DNA of 64,000 nt from Spirosoma spitsbergense DSM 19989 (GCF_000374085.1 NZ_KB893592.1:86709-150708); one strand, 5' to 3'; positions 8,107 through 17,945 are shown, counted from the stretch's first letter. Numbers and translations are program-made. The notes: a model not told the origin generated them from the letters alone.

Positions 8107-9412
8107 GCTGTGTCAGCTCACGCTGTGTCAACTCAGGTTGTTTATACCGCTCGACGCGCAAATCGGCCTGCGCCTTATGACCGGCAAAGTTTTCGATGGC
8201 ACACAGTCGGGAGCAGTATTCGCCAATCAGAGCACTGGCTTCGGCGGTTCGGATTTCCTGATAGGTGCAGGTTTTCAGAAACTTACCTACCCACAGTCCA
8301 CCGGTGTAGCGGGCCGCTTCGCGGGTAGGCAGGGTGTGGTTTGTTCCAATCACCTTATCGCCGTAGGCCACATTGGTTTTTTCGCCAAGGAACAGCCCGC
8401 CGTAGTTGGTCATGCGCTCCAGAAACAGACGTGGGTTTTCGGTCATTACCTGCACGTGTTCGCTGGCAATGCGGTCGGCTTCCGAAATCAGTTCATTCAC
8501 CGTGTCGACCAGAATCACCTGCCCATAATCGCGCCAGGCAACGCCCGCCACATCGGCGGTAGGAAGCGTTTCAAGTTGCCGCTCAATTTCGGCCTGTACA
8601 CCATGAGCCAGTTCCGAACTACTCGTGAGCAGGATGGCGGGCGAGGTCGGCCCGTGTTCGGCCTGACCGAGCAAATCAGTAGCGCAGGTGCGTACATCGC
8701 AGGTATCGTCGGCAATGACCAGCGTTTCGGTCGGTCCGGCAAACAGGTCGATACCCACTTTACCATAAAGCTGCCGTTTGGCTTCGGCCACGTATGCGTT
8801 ACCGGGTCCAACCAGCATGTCGACGGATTCAACGGATTCGGTACCGAGTGCCATCATCGCTATTGCCTGAACGCCACCAAGCAGGTAAATTTCATCGGCA
8901 CCCGCCATGTGCATTGCGGCTACGGTAGCGGCCGGAATTTCACCTTTTATGGGGGGAGTACAGGCAATAACCCGCTTCACACCCGCAACTTTGGCCGTCA
9001 GCACGCTCATGTGCGCCGACGCCACCATGGGGTAACGTCCACCGGGTACGTAACACCCAACGCTGTTGACAGGGATATTTTTGTGCCCCAGAAACACGCC
9101 CGGCAGCGTTTCGACTTCCACATCCTGTATGGACGCCCGCTGAATCTGGGCAAAGTTCCGGATCTGGGTCTGCGCAAACCGGATATCGTCAATTACCTGC
9201 TGCGGCAGCGTAGCCACGATATCCTCAATCTGGTCCAGTGACAGTCGGAAACTTTCGGGCGACCAATCGTCCAGTCGGCGCGACAAGGCCAGAACAGCGT
9301 CGTCGCCCCCGTCTCGGATGTCGGCAATCATCTGCTCGACGGTGGCTCGTACTTTTGCATCAGCCTCGCCCGATTCGGCGTAGGTGATACCTTTTTTTAT
9401 CTGTTGTATCAC
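8096..9412 (-). CDS. HisD-family (histidinol dehydrogenase-like) dehydrogenase in a catabolic cluster
   Basis: At 438 residues the protein aligns along its length with histidinol dehydrogenase. The zinc ligands are present as Q250/H253 (GQAEH), D352 and H412. The catalytic pair E318-H319 (ASEH) and H359 (TNHTLPT) are also intact, so it should be a zinc, NAD-dependent four-electron or alcohol dehydrogenase. No other histidine-biosynthesis gene is nearby. All close neighbours are aromatic-degradation genes. It is therefore more likely a catabolic paralogue, as with sulfopropanediol dehydrogenase HpsN, another HisD homologue. The last residues contain a 15-base tandem duplication ([10 protein letters not shown]) that overlaps the SDR start. 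Confidence 0.8.
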   Translation of the reverse strand: MIQQIKKGITYAESGEADAKVRATVEQMIADIRDGGDDAVLALSRRLDDWSPESFRLSLDQIEDIVATLPQQVIDDIRFAQTQIRNFAQIQRASIQDVEVETLPGVFLGHKNIPVNSVGCYVPGGRYPMVASAHMSVLTAKVAGVKRVIACTPPIKGEIPAATVAAMHMAGADEIYLLGGVQAIAMMALGTESVESVDMLVGPGNAYVAEAKRQLYGKVGIDLFAGPTETLVIADDTCDVRTCATDLLGQAEHGPTSPAILLTSSSELAHGVQAEIERQLETLPTADVAGVAWRDYGQVILVDTVNELISEADRIASEHVQVMTENPRLFLERMTNYGGLFLGEKTNVAYGDKVIGTNHTLPTREAARYTGGLWVGKFLKTCTYQEIRTAEASALIGEYCSRLCAIENFAGHKAQADLRVERYKQPELTQRELTQHEQ

Positions 9413-9432
9413 AGAGAATCGTTGGTTAGTGG

Positions 9433-10560
9433 TTAGGCTTTCATTTTCTTAGCAACCCAGTCGAACATATTGAACGTTTTGGTGAAATCGTCAATCTGGC
9501 AGTGAGCCGAGCCACTGCTTTCTTTCGGTACCACTTCGAGAACGTGTTCAACCGTTAGGGCGGCATCCAGTTTGTAGGCATTTTCCACAACATTCTGCCG
9601 GTCGTCTTCGCCGTGCAGGATATATGTGGGCATCGAAATTTTGTCAGCCACGCCGTCCAGCGCGAATTGCTTGAGTCGCTCGCGGGCATCGGCCATGGTA
9701 GAAGCCCCGACGATGTGCTGCACGATTTCGGCCAATGGATGATTGTCGGGGCGGTTTTTCCAGATATCGTAATAGCTCCAGACGGCTCCAAAGACCATAC
9801 AGACCTTGAAACGAGGGTCAAACGCAGCGCATCGGGCCGCCATATAACCGCCCATCGACACGGCACCAATGCCAATCCGCGAGGTGTCTACGTGGTCGGC
9901 CAGGTTAGCAATGACCCAATCCAGCACGGCCGTACCGGCTACATTATAATCATAACGCGTCAGAATGTGATTGACCCGTAACGCATATCCCTGGCCGGGG
10001 CCATCCATCGCCAGCAGAGCAATGCCGCGTTCATTGAGGTGTTGTGAAATGCCAAAATACAGTTCCTCAGCCAGACTGTCGAGCCCTCCGAACATAATCA
10101 TCAGGGGCGGGTTTTTCACTCCCACCGGCGCAAAAAGATAGCCCGGCAAAAACGAGAGGTCCGCCTGCCCGGCCTCAAACGGCACTTCAACCTGAAGCGG
10201 TTTCTGTTCGAAATGGGCAATGGCTTTCAGGAATGCCTCCCGTGCTTTGAGATAGGTCGGCATTTTCCGGCTGTCGCTGGGTTTTAGGAAAAACTCGGCC
10301 GTGCGGAGGTAATTGAACGCCCGCAGATACGACCGTCGGGCCGTTATTGGATTTTGGTTCTCAAGCGCCGTTTCGCCAATGTCATAAACGGTATCGCCCA
10401 TGTTGACCCACGCCTTATGAAAACTCTCATTATCACCGGGTGTGATCTGACTGGCGACTTCAAGACATTCGGCAAATTCGCCACCGCCGTAGTGGGCCTG
10501 CGTCAGGGCTCGGTTTACCTGATAAGAGGGCATGTACTGCCCCGGGAAATAATACCACAT
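9433..10560 (-). CDS. alpha/beta hydrolase, 2,6-dihydroxypseudooxynicotine hydrolase-like C-C hydrolase
   Basis: The 375-residue protein has a helical N-terminal half of about 120 residues (with [14 protein letters not shown]) followed by an alpha/beta hydrolase core. The likely triad is S235 in AVSMGGY, D319 or D320 in HGEDD, and H353 in SAHCQ. This two-part layout is that of the pseudooxynicotine C-C hydrolase/FrsA-like group, which cleaves carbon-carbon bonds next to ketones on aromatic rings. It lies directly downstream of the extradiol dioxygenase across a palindromic repeat, so it is the natural candidate for hydrolysing the ring-fission product. The subfamily call rests on fold layout and context. 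Confidence 0.75.
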   Translation of the reverse strand: MWYYFPGQYMPSYQVNRALTQAHYGGGEFAECLEVASQITPGDNESFHKAWVNMGDTVYDIGETALENQNPITARRSYLRAFNYLRTAEFFLKPSDSRKMPTYLKAREAFLKAIAHFEQKPLQVEVPFEAGQADLSFLPGYLFAPVGVKNPPLMIMFGGLDSLAEELYFGISQHLNERGIALLAMDGPGQGYALRVNHILTRYDYNVAGTAVLDWVIANLADHVDTSRIGIGAVSMGGYMAARCAAFDPRFKVCMVFGAVWSYYDIWKNRPDNHPLAEIVQHIVGASTMADARERLKQFALDGVADKISMPTYILHGEDDRQNVVENAYKLDAALTVEHVLEVVPKESSGSAHCQIDDFTKTFNMFDWVAKKMKA

Positions 10561-10563
10561 GAT

Positions 10564-10693
10564 TACTGGTTATTTATAGTCATTTGCTTCGCGTCATTGC
10601 TTATCATTCGTTGCACTGCCCTTTATAGTCATACAACTGCTTCGTATCAATGACCATTTAATGACAACGAATGACGCGCAGCAGATGACCAAT
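10564..10693. repeat. palindromic intergenic repeat, copy B
   Basis: The core GTCATTTGCTTCGCGTCATT at 10579-10598 recurs in inverted, slightly changed form at 10670-10689, and the intervening bases contain further degenerate copies. The element fills the whole gap between the dioxygenase and the C-C hydrolase genes. It is related to the elements at 5222-5336 and 63678-63744. Confidence 0.7.
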
Positions 10694-10695
10694 TC

Positions 10696-11691
10696 TCAAA
10701 TATCAACCGGCTTCACTACACCATCGGTGAGGCCCAATTTTTTACCTTTTCCCATTTCGGCAAATGGGTTGGCGTTACCCCAGGCATCGTTTGGATTATC
10801 TTTGAGGTAGTGCAGATCAGGGCCATGGTCGGGGGCGAAGATGAGTCTTGCGCAGGCATAGAATTCGATTAATATACCGCTGCCGGGGTCGATGATGTAA
10901 ATGAAGAACCCTTCGTCGGCCTTGTGGCGGGTGGGCGCACCCATCACACTCTTAAAGCCTTTCTCGGTGAAATAATCCAGGGCCAGCAGTACTTCTTCCC
11001 GACTGTCGAAGTTGAACGCAACGTGGTTGAAAACGGCTTGTCCCGGCTCAATGGTAGGGTCGGTAAAGACCGCAACATCGTGCGACAGGTTACCAATGGT
11101 CCACAAGCCACCAACGGGGGGAATGTTATCACCGATGCGTACCTCGTCGGGATTCTTCAGGCCCATACCCTGCCAGAATGCTTTTTCCTTCCCGTACATC
11201 ATCTTGGCCACCATGTACGTAACATGGTCGAACCGACGGGGATTAACACCAATCCGGCGGTTACTGGCGTAACGGTCGGCATAGATGCTGCCTTTTTCGC
11301 CCGTTTCCCTTAGCCAGACGACATCCCAGAATACTTCGTGCGTGTGCCCGTCGGGCGATTTGAACCGGTAGGCACGGCCATGTCCCAGATCGCCATCGAC
11401 CCAGCCAATACCCGCACCGGTGCTTTCCAGGTAAGCCACGCACTCGTCCAGGGCTTCGAGGCTATCGGCCCGCCAGCCGAGGTGAGCCATGCCCTGAGTC
11501 TGGCTTGGTGTTAGCTTGAGAGTATGGTGAAAGTAGTCGCCCCAGGCCCGGAAATAAACGGAGCCCTGTTCATCGCGGCCGGTTTCGTCAAGCCCAACGA
11601 TGTCTTTAAAGAAGTGAACCGACTTATCGATGTCCTGCGAGTATAGTTCGATATGGGCGAGTTGTGATAAATAATGCGGATTCTTTGCCAT
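10696..11691 (-). CDS. extradiol ring-cleavage dioxygenase (VOC family)
   Basis: Two glyoxalase/VOC modules are present: residues 10-130 and 150-285 of 331. The Fe(II) ligands of two-domain type I extradiol dioxygenases are intact: H156 (FDHVTY), H223 (FNHVAF) and E276 (IEFYA). Such enzymes open catechol-type rings next to the two hydroxyls. The C-terminal 45 residues are an extension rich in Asn and Gly. The gene lies 16 bases after the frameshifted esterase. It is the central enzyme of the cluster, acting after the FAD monooxygenase and before the C-C hydrolase. Confidence 0.88.
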   Translation of the reverse strand: MAKNPHYLSQLAHIELYSQDIDKSVHFFKDIVGLDETGRDEQGSVYFRAWGDYFHHTLKLTPSQTQGMAHLGWRADSLEALDECVAYLESTGAGIGWVDGDLGHGRAYRFKSPDGHTHEVFWDVVWLRETGEKGSIYADRYASNRRIGVNPRRFDHVTYMVAKMMYGKEKAFWQGMGLKNPDEVRIGDNIPPVGGLWTIGNLSHDVAVFTDPTIEPGQAVFNHVAFNFDSREEVLLALDYFTEKGFKSVMGAPTRHKADEGFFIYIIDPGSGILIEFYACARLIFAPDHGPDLHYLKDNPNDAWGNANPFAEMGKGKKLGLTDGVVKPVDI

Positions 11692-11707
11692 AAGTTGATT
11701 TGCCTAT

Positions 11708-12605
11708 TCAGGGTTTTGCTTTCGTAAGAAATCCATTCAGGTTCAGCCAGTCGCCAAAGCGATCGATCCAGGTGTCGGTTGGCAGATTTTGCTTACGCAT
11801 CCCAAAACCATGACCTCCTTTCTGGTACATGTGTAGTTCAGCCGTTTTTTTAGCCGCCAGCCAGTCATTATACAGCTTCGTACTGTGCGGAGCCAGCCCA
11901 AGCTGATCGTCGGATGCGGCACAAACGAACAGGTGTGGTGCATCGGCCGGAACGCTCTGTTTGGCAATGGCCATCTCGCTTAGATACGGGTAAATTGGTG
12001 CCAGGAAATCGGGGCGATTAGCCGCACTATAGTCAAATCCAACGCCCATTGTAACGGTACCACCCGCCGAAAAGCCCATGAAGCCGATCCGGTTTGGGGA
12101 GAGGTTAAATTCTTTAGCGTGCTGACGAACGTATTCCATTGCCCGTTTACCATCGGCAATGGCAAGTGGGATGACGGGCGCGTTCTCTTCGTCCAGTTTC
12201 TTGAAGTCTGCCATTTTAGCTGTCAGCTCGGCAACCGGGTCATTGGTCAGGCTGTGAGCAACGCGGTATTTGAGCACAAAAGCAGCCACCCCTTTCTCAT
12301 TGAGCCATTTGGCTACGTCTACCCCTTCTGAATCAATTGACAGCGTATGAAACGCCCCCCCCCGGTGCCACGATAACCGCCGTCCCGTTAGCCCGGTCGG
12401 GGCTGGGCAGATAAGCCGTAATGGTCGGTGTCGATACGTTATAGACGACCCGGGTTTTGAACATATTGGTGGTATTCTCGGCTTCGTCCCACGTCCAGCT
12501 TTCAGAACCGGGCGCTTTCCCATCGTATAGTTTGATGACCTTTTGGGCCTTCACCAGCGGACTGATGAGCAGGGCAAATCCGACGGCTAAAAAAGATAGT
12601 TTCAT
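11708..12605 (-). pseudogene. secreted alpha/beta hydrolase (acetylxylan-esterase/BD-FAE-like), frameshifted
   Basis: Two overlapping frames together make one esterase. Residues 1-85 (signal peptide ending VKAQ, then TAVIVAPGGG) are read from 12605. The remainder (AFHTLSIDSEGVDVAKWL to the end at 11708) is in another frame. The switch falls in a run of nine C at 12355-12363 (nine G on the coding strand). Eight or eleven G would restore the frame. The catalytic Ser in GFSAGG, Asp in SDDQLG and His in GGHGFGM are all in the second part. This may be a sequencing slip, a slippage-controlled gene or a young pseudogene. The family removes acetyl or feruloyl groups from plant polysaccharides. Confidence 0.85.
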
Positions 12606-12619
12606 GCAGTTCGTAAGGA

Positions 12620-13492
12620 TTACAGTTGTCGTTTAAAGAAGGCCAGTGCCTCCAGATAGACGTTAATATCGTTGGGATAATCGTGCTTACCGTTGATAAC
12701 TTTCAGCAGCGTTACCTCAGGCTTGCCCTTCTGGCGGTAGGTGTACCGCTCAACGGTTTTCCCGTCGGCGGGGTCGGTGTCGGGCAGGAGTTGCTTCGTT
12801 GGTTCACCCGTGTACCCCGCCAGCATCGACCAGTAGTGGAACGTACGATCCGTAGACCGAACGAAGCCCAGATTCATCTGTGGCCCTAGTATCACCTCAC
12901 CCCCATCATAGGGATTTACATTATCGGCCGTGCCATTGATGATCAGGACGGGGAGTGCCACCCGTTTTTCCGGGCAGTCGAAATTGTTGGTATCAGGCAG
13001 GTTAGCAATAACGGCGGTGATGGCCCGGAACCGTTCGGGCATGGTTACTGCCAGCTTGTAGGCCATGTGCCCACCCCCGGATGTCCCTATCACAAATACC
13101 TTCTTTTCGTCGATCTGGTAGTTCTTTTTGAAGTAGTCAATCATGGCCCCGAAAAAGGCATTTTCGTCGATATTGATTTTGTTGGCTTCGGCAGGTGACG
13201 ATTTTCGGCACTCATTCCAGTACCTTTTGTAGCCGTCGGGATACACCAGCAGCAGGTTTTCGGCCGGTGCCACCTCCTCCAGTTTTTTGGCTCCCGCCCG
13301 AACGCCCAGACCGTTCCCACCGGAGCCGTGCAGGGCAAAAATCAGACTTGCGTTCTGACCCGCCGGTTTCAGAAAATGAAACGAGCGGTAATGTCCGTCG
13401 ACCAGCACGGAATCGTCAACGATTTGGCCGTTTGCCCCGAAGGAAACGCACAACAAGAGCGCCAGGAGTGTACCGATATTTTTTGTCTTCAT
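12620..13492 (-). CDS. secreted esterase of the PHB-depolymerase/feruloyl esterase (LpqC) type
   Basis: A signal peptide (residues 1-22, ending GANG) is followed by a compact alpha/beta hydrolase of 290 residues. HGSGGNG forms the oxyanion region, GTSGGGHMAY holds the nucleophile, NGTADNV has the acid and NGKHDYP the histidine. The order and spacing match the LpqC/feruloyl esterase C group, exported enzymes that cut esters of hydroxycinnamic acids or polyesters. It lies between the rhamnosidase and the frameshifted esterase with gaps of 14-29 bases, so all three are probably one transcript. Together they suggest trimming of a plant glycoside or cell-wall ester outside the cytoplasm. Confidence 0.8.
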   Translation of the reverse strand: MKTKNIGTLLALLLCVSFGANGQIVDDSVLVDGHYRSFHFLKPAGQNASLIFALHGSGGNGLGVRAGAKKLEEVAPAENLLLVYPDGYKRYWNECRKSSPAEANKINIDENAFFGAMIDYFKKNYQIDEKKVFVIGTSGGGHMAYKLAVTMPERFRAITAVIANLPDTNNFDCPEKRVALPVLIINGTADNVNPYDGGEVILGPQMNLGFVRSTDRTFHYWSMLAGYTGEPTKQLLPDTDPADGKTVERYTYRQKGKPEVTLLKVINGKHDYPNDINVYLEALAFFKRQL

Positions 13493-13521
13493 GATGAATA
13501 ATGAGTTGATTTATCCGGCTT

Positions 13522-16500
13522 TTACTGGCTTACGATAGTTACCGGTCCCAGGAGGCCCGAAGGCAGCAGGGGTGAATCGGATTTGTAGAAAGGCATCGTG
13601 GTGAAAGTGATCTTATTACTCACCCCTGGTTGAGCATCGCCGATAAGCCGGTTTACCCACAGATTAGTAATCTTTATTTCCAGGGTATTAGTCCCCGTTT
13701 TGAGCGCGTCGGTCACGTCGATCCGGAACGGTTTTTTCCAGACGATACCCACGTTTTTACCGTTCACGCTCACCTCCGCCATATTCTTCACGTCGCCCAG
13801 ATCGAGTACGTAGGTCTGGCCTTTTTTTACGGCAGGAACGTTGATGGTCCGGGTATAGGCCGCTGTGCCGGAGAAGTAGGCAATTCCTTTGTCGGGGTTA
13901 TTCGTCCAGGAATCCAGCTGGTTCATGGTCGCTGTAGCAGGTGCCCCACGCCCGTCCTGAAACGCCACGGCCCAGGGACCAGATACGGTCATGAGTGGCT
14001 TTTCAACGGTTTTGGGAGCCGTGTAAGCCATAGTCGTGGTTTTATCCCGGAACACGATGAAGTAGGCATCCCAGGGAGCAAAGGTTAACGGGATGATGGT
14101 GCGTCCGTTCTCGATCCGGTACGATACTTTTTCCGTTTTCCCCGTTTGTGGGTTCCACCGTTCGGGTACCTTGCCCGTTACGCGGAAACTGATATCGGCC
14201 GCATTCGGGTTTTCGCTGCGGCTATTGAGCCAGTAGATGTCAATGCCGGGCTCGGTCTGCCGGTGTACATAGAGCACCTCGGCCGGGCCGCGTTCGGCTT
14301 TGGCATTTTTGACAATCACGTCTTCCAGTATGTTCATTCCTTTCAGCACGTCGGCTACGGGTTTGGTCGATACCGTCGGCTGACTCCAGATTTGGTTAGC
14401 TAGTGTAGTAAAGGCTGTAGGGTCATCGCTCAGGCTGGGTGAACGTTCGGGTTTCGCGCCTACTACGTGAATGCCCGTACGGGCCAATTCGCCGATTTTT
14501 TTCAGGACGGGCAATGTCATGTATCGGGCCGAGGAGTCGAGTACCAATACCCGGTACGTCATACCGCTGGGTGCCACCATCCGTCCGTTTTCCACCTTAA
14601 TAACTTCCCGGATGACCGTTGAATTAGCAAAATCGAACTCATAACCGGTTGGAAGCGCGGGTAGCTTCTGGGCACAGATTTGGGTGATATTATTGTTTTC
14701 GCCGTAGTAGTAGAGAATGTCAACGACTGGTTTTCCCTGTTGCAACAGGTACGAGCTGCGGGCCAGGTAATCGACCCAGGCTTTGGCGGGTTCGGCCCAG
14801 GTTTCCTGCCGGGTGAAATACTGCCCAAAAGGCCCCAGCGAGAAACCGGGTTTTTTATCGTCGAGCGGCTGGTGTACCGAGGTGTGAATCACGAAGCGGT
14901 TCAGGCCCGATGCCAGTTCCATATCGGCGGTGCGTTTCAGTTTTTCGGGGTGCCAGCTAAAAGCGTTCATGATCGACGTCATTGACTCGGCGGCAACGAG
15001 GTTTTGCCCATAGATATGCGCTACTGATGCGGCCTCCCGAATGTCGCCCTTGCTGCGGTTCTCTTCCTCGGCCCCTGCGGCCAGACTGCCGGGTGTCCAC
15101 ATAGCACCCATCGGAATATCAGCCCTGCGTTTCACGTCCATACCATCGGCCAGGTAAATGCGCCCGTTTTCGTGCGATTCCGTATACCGTTTCATGCCGC
15201 GCTTGTGCAGGGCTTCGCCGATGGCTTCGTAATGGTTCTCAACAATCAGTTCGCCAATGGTTTTACGAAAATCCCAGAGGAATTTTTCACTGGCTTCGGC
15301 ACTTTGTATAATCCGGCCCGTAAGTACCGGAAGCCAGGGAAGCAGGGTGTAGCCACGCCGTTTCCGAAACTCTTCGGGCATCGCTTTCGTCCAGGTCATA
15401 TGCCCAGCCTCGTAACTATCCAGAATCATGTACTGCAACCCCTGCACGCCCATCTGCCCACCGGTGGCATCCCTGTACATATCCAGGTAGGTTTCAATGT
15501 ACCTCAGAACAGCGGCCTTATCGAGTTTATCCACTTCCAGACCGGTCGCTTCGGGCGAAGCCGGGTGATTTTCGCGGCCCGTAATCGAGTAACCCAGCCG
15601 CATAATCACCCATTCGCCCGTTGGTGGAGTCCAGTTCAGTGTACCATCCGAACTCATTTTGTCCGTTAGATCAAACACATCGCTCGTTGAAATCGCATCG
15701 GCGTTCGGCTTGACCAGCGAGTGCGTACTTTCTGACCAGGGCGTAAAACCTGCCTTTTGCTCAAAGAGGTCCACCCGATCGGTGTTGTGCAACGCCAGCT
15801 CAGCCACGGGTATTCCCTCCGGTTTGCCGGGTTCGGCACTCCCTCCGAACATGGCGGCAAAGGGGCTACCCTGGGGCTGCTCGGTTTTAAACGTGAATCG
15901 AAAATAGTTGGCTGTCGTAGGTAAAATACCCATCGTGCTTTGCGGCATGGTACTGCCCCGGATGATCACCACTTCACGGAAGTTCACCCCATCGTCGCTC
16001 ACCTTTAGATGACGGTTATCGGGCATTCCCCTAAACTCCGCCAGTTCGCCCGCCGGGGGTGACCCCACAATGGTAAATGCTTTAACCGTCTGTGGCTGGT
16101 CGAAAGCGTACTGAATCCACATATCCTGCCCTACTTCCATGGGTGGCAGCATGGTTGTTTTCGCCAGATCACCGTCGGTTAAATCGGCTAGCGAGAACGT
16201 ACCACCGCTCGACGTGACGGTTGGGTTGAGCTCCGACAATCGTTTTTCTGTAGCAGGCAGGCGGTAAGCAACCACAGCGGCATCAGCGTAGTAGCTGGGC
16301 GTATCTTTTGGCGGACCACCCATTATGTTTGAGGAAGCCAGCGGCACATTCTGAAACTTACCCGTTGTGGTGGGGGGCTGCGCCAGCTTACCTGCAAAGG
16401 GTCGGGCCGCGTTCGGCTGGCCGCCCGTGACCCTCGTTTCGCTCCACACGTACTTTTTCATGGCGTCGACGGGGGGCACCCATGGACCACCGGTGACGCT

Positions 16501-16881
16501 CCAGCCCGGCGACCCGGCAATGGCCATTTCGAGGTCAAGTTTACTGGCCAGATTCGTCGTAAATTTGAACGCGTCCTTCCATTCGGGAGTCATGAATACC
16601 AGCTTTTTTGATACGACTACCGGTGTAAATAAGCTGGCATCGAAGTTCTGGAAACCACCAATGCCCACCCGCTTCATCCATTCAAGGTCTTTCTGAATGC
16701 CTTCTTTGGTGATATTACCGTTCATCCAGTGCCACCATACGCGCGGTTTAGCCGCATTGGGCGGGGTCTGAAAATTTTGCTGGATCGAAGACTGCGCCTG
16801 AGCCGTCAGGAAACCAGTCAGGCACAGAAGTATAACAATGGGTAACCTCAGAAAAAGGGTGTAAAATCTCATATATTTCAT
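13522..16881 (-). CDS. GH106-like alpha-L-rhamnosidase, exported
   Basis: From the ATG at 16881 (MKYMRFYTLF) the protein has 1119 residues and a signal peptide ending TAQAQS; a longer reading from a TTG at 17007 would bury the signal and is rejected. The start of the mature part (PRVWWHWMNGNITKEG) is the hallmark of glycoside hydrolase family 106. Further matches are GGFQNFDA, the DSYEAGHMTW acidic motif and a C-terminal galactose-binding-like beta domain (YVLDLGDVKNMAEVSVNG). GH106 enzymes release terminal L-rhamnose from rhamnogalacturonan and from plant phenolic glycosides. The AraC gene upstream and the esterases downstream suggest a dedicated plant-substrate locus. Confidence 0.82.
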   Translation of the reverse strand: MKYMRFYTLFLRLPIVILLCLTGFLTAQAQSSIQQNFQTPPNAAKPRVWWHWMNGNITKEGIQKDLEWMKRVGIGGFQNFDASLFTPVVVSKKLVFMTPEWKDAFKFTTNLASKLDLEMAIAGSPGWSVTGGPWVPPVDAMKKYVWSETRVTGGQPNAARPFAGKLAQPPTTTGKFQNVPLASSNIMGGPPKDTPSYYADAAVVAYRLPATEKRLSELNPTVTSSGGTFSLADLTDGDLAKTTMLPPMEVGQDMWIQYAFDQPQTVKAFTIVGSPPAGELAEFRGMPDNRHLKVSDDGVNFREVVIIRGSTMPQSTMGILPTTANYFRFTFKTEQPQGSPFAAMFGGSAEPGKPEGIPVAELALHNTDRVDLFEQKAGFTPWSESTHSLVKPNADAISTSDVFDLTDKMSSDGTLNWTPPTGEWVIMRLGYSITGRENHPASPEATGLEVDKLDKAAVLRYIETYLDMYRDATGGQMGVQGLQYMILDSYEAGHMTWTKAMPEEFRKRRGYTLLPWLPVLTGRIIQSAEASEKFLWDFRKTIGELIVENHYEAIGEALHKRGMKRYTESHENGRIYLADGMDVKRRADIPMGAMWTPGSLAAGAEEENRSKGDIREAASVAHIYGQNLVAAESMTSIMNAFSWHPEKLKRTADMELASGLNRFVIHTSVHQPLDDKKPGFSLGPFGQYFTRQETWAEPAKAWVDYLARSSYLLQQGKPVVDILYYYGENNNITQICAQKLPALPTGYEFDFANSTVIREVIKVENGRMVAPSGMTYRVLVLDSSARYMTLPVLKKIGELARTGIHVVGAKPERSPSLSDDPTAFTTLANQIWSQPTVSTKPVADVLKGMNILEDVIVKNAKAERGPAEVLYVHRQTEPGIDIYWLNSRSENPNAADISFRVTGKVPERWNPQTGKTEKVSYRIENGRTIIPLTFAPWDAYFIVFRDKTTTMAYTAPKTVEKPLMTVSGPWAVAFQDGRGAPATATMNQLDSWTNNPDKGIAYFSGTAAYTRTINVPAVKKGQTYVLDLGDVKNMAEVSVNGKNVGIVWKKPFRIDVTDALKTGTNTLEIKITNLWVNRLIGDAQPGVSNKITFTTMPFYKSDSPLLPSGLLGPVTIVSQ

Positions 16882-17003
16882 TCGTTCAAGGCTCGGAACG
16901 GTATAGCGTATGGGGTGAGTCGCAGGGCTTGACACAACAATAAGCAAAACTACCGTTGCTACGGTGCAATTTTTTATCAAAATCAGGCTATAGATAGTCA
17001 AAA

Positions 17004-17945
17004 TCAATCAATCTGTTGGTATGCTCTGGGTGTCATACCTGTTTTAGTTTTAAAGAACCGACCGAAGTTACTGGGGTCCTGTCGCCCAATTTGATAAGCG
17101 ATTTCACCAATGCTTAGTGTTGTCTGACTCAGTAACACCTTAGCCTCCAGTAGAATCATTTCGTCCAGTAATTCCCGTGCCGACTGCCCGGTGATCGTTC
17201 TAACGCACTTGTTCAGATGGTTGGGTGAAATATGGAGCATTTCAGCATAATCAGACACATTCTGTTTTTCGTATACAAACTCTGCCAGCGCATTTTTGTA
17301 CTGCTGCGTCAGCCGCTGCGCGGCAGTATCTGCCTGGTCAGGTATAGTAGAGGCAGCTACAGGAGCAGTCTGTTTCAGTTCAAAGAACAGCGCGAGCAGA
17401 TAAATCCGAAATATATCAACGGCGGCATTATGATCTTTCAGGTACTCTGCTTCCAGCCTGTTTAGCAAGAAGACAATATCCCTAAGCCTTTCTTTATCAA
17501 TAGATACCAATGGATTACCGGAAAAACTAAGGAACAAAAATTCATTCTCCAGGTCCTGCTTTTGCCATCGCCTGGTTAGCAGATTTGCATCGAAGTGACA
17601 ATAATATCCCTGGATATCTTCGCTCATCCATTCATCAAAACTAATCTGGTGAGCGGGTAACAGGAAGAACGTATTTGTGGGAACAGTATAACTGGTTAGC
17701 CCCTTCCGGCGTACCATACTACCGTGGGTAACCAGAATAAAATCGACAACGGTTTTCCGGTGAGGTAGCATCGGGAATTGCAGTGACTGGCGCACTGTTT
17801 CAATCCGATTGATATGAAATGTACTATGGTGAGGTCCTTGCCGGGATATCCCGTCTGACTGATAAAAAACCGTTTTGCTCAGCGTGTCGGGTGTTAGGGT
17901 TGGTACCCGTTCTGGTTTAATTCCCTTGTTCATGGGTTCTGGCAT
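17004..17945 (-). CDS. AraC-family transcriptional regulator
   Basis: The 313-residue protein has an N-terminal cupin-like sensing half (residues 40-180) and a C-terminal double helix-turn-helix (about 215-312). The second helix-turn-helix ends IGRQDPSNFGRFFKTKTGMTPRAYQ, typical of AraC/XylS. It is first in the same-strand series of thirteen genes and lies 122 bases upstream of the rhamnosidase start. It is therefore the likely local activator, probably responding to rhamnose or a phenolic ligand. A strong terminator upstream insulates it from ettA. Confidence 0.88.
   Translation of the reverse strand: MPEPMNKGIKPERVPTLTPDTLSKTVFYQSDGISRQGPHHSTFHINRIETVRQSLQFPMLPHRKTVVDFILVTHGSMVRRKGLTSYTVPTNTFFLLPAHQISFDEWMSEDIQGYYCHFDANLLTRRWQKQDLENEFLFLSFSGNPLVSIDKERLRDIVFLLNRLEAEYLKDHNAAVDIFRIYLLALFFELKQTAPVAASTIPDQADTAAQRLTQQYKNALAEFVYEKQNVSDYAEMLHISPNHLNKCVRTITGQSARELLDEMILLEAKVLLSQTTLSIGEIAYQIGRQDPSNFGRFFKTKTGMTPRAYQQID

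Noticed and set aside
8024..9241. Long plus-strand open frame of 405 codons opposite the HisD-like gene
   Set aside because: It is antisense to a gene with complete motifs, its product is rich in His and Gly without any recognisable domain, and such shadow frames occur in G+C-rich codons.
16882..17007. Longer start of the rhamnosidase
   Set aside because: It begins with TTG, overlaps the AraC gene end and hides the signal peptide that starts at MKYMRF.
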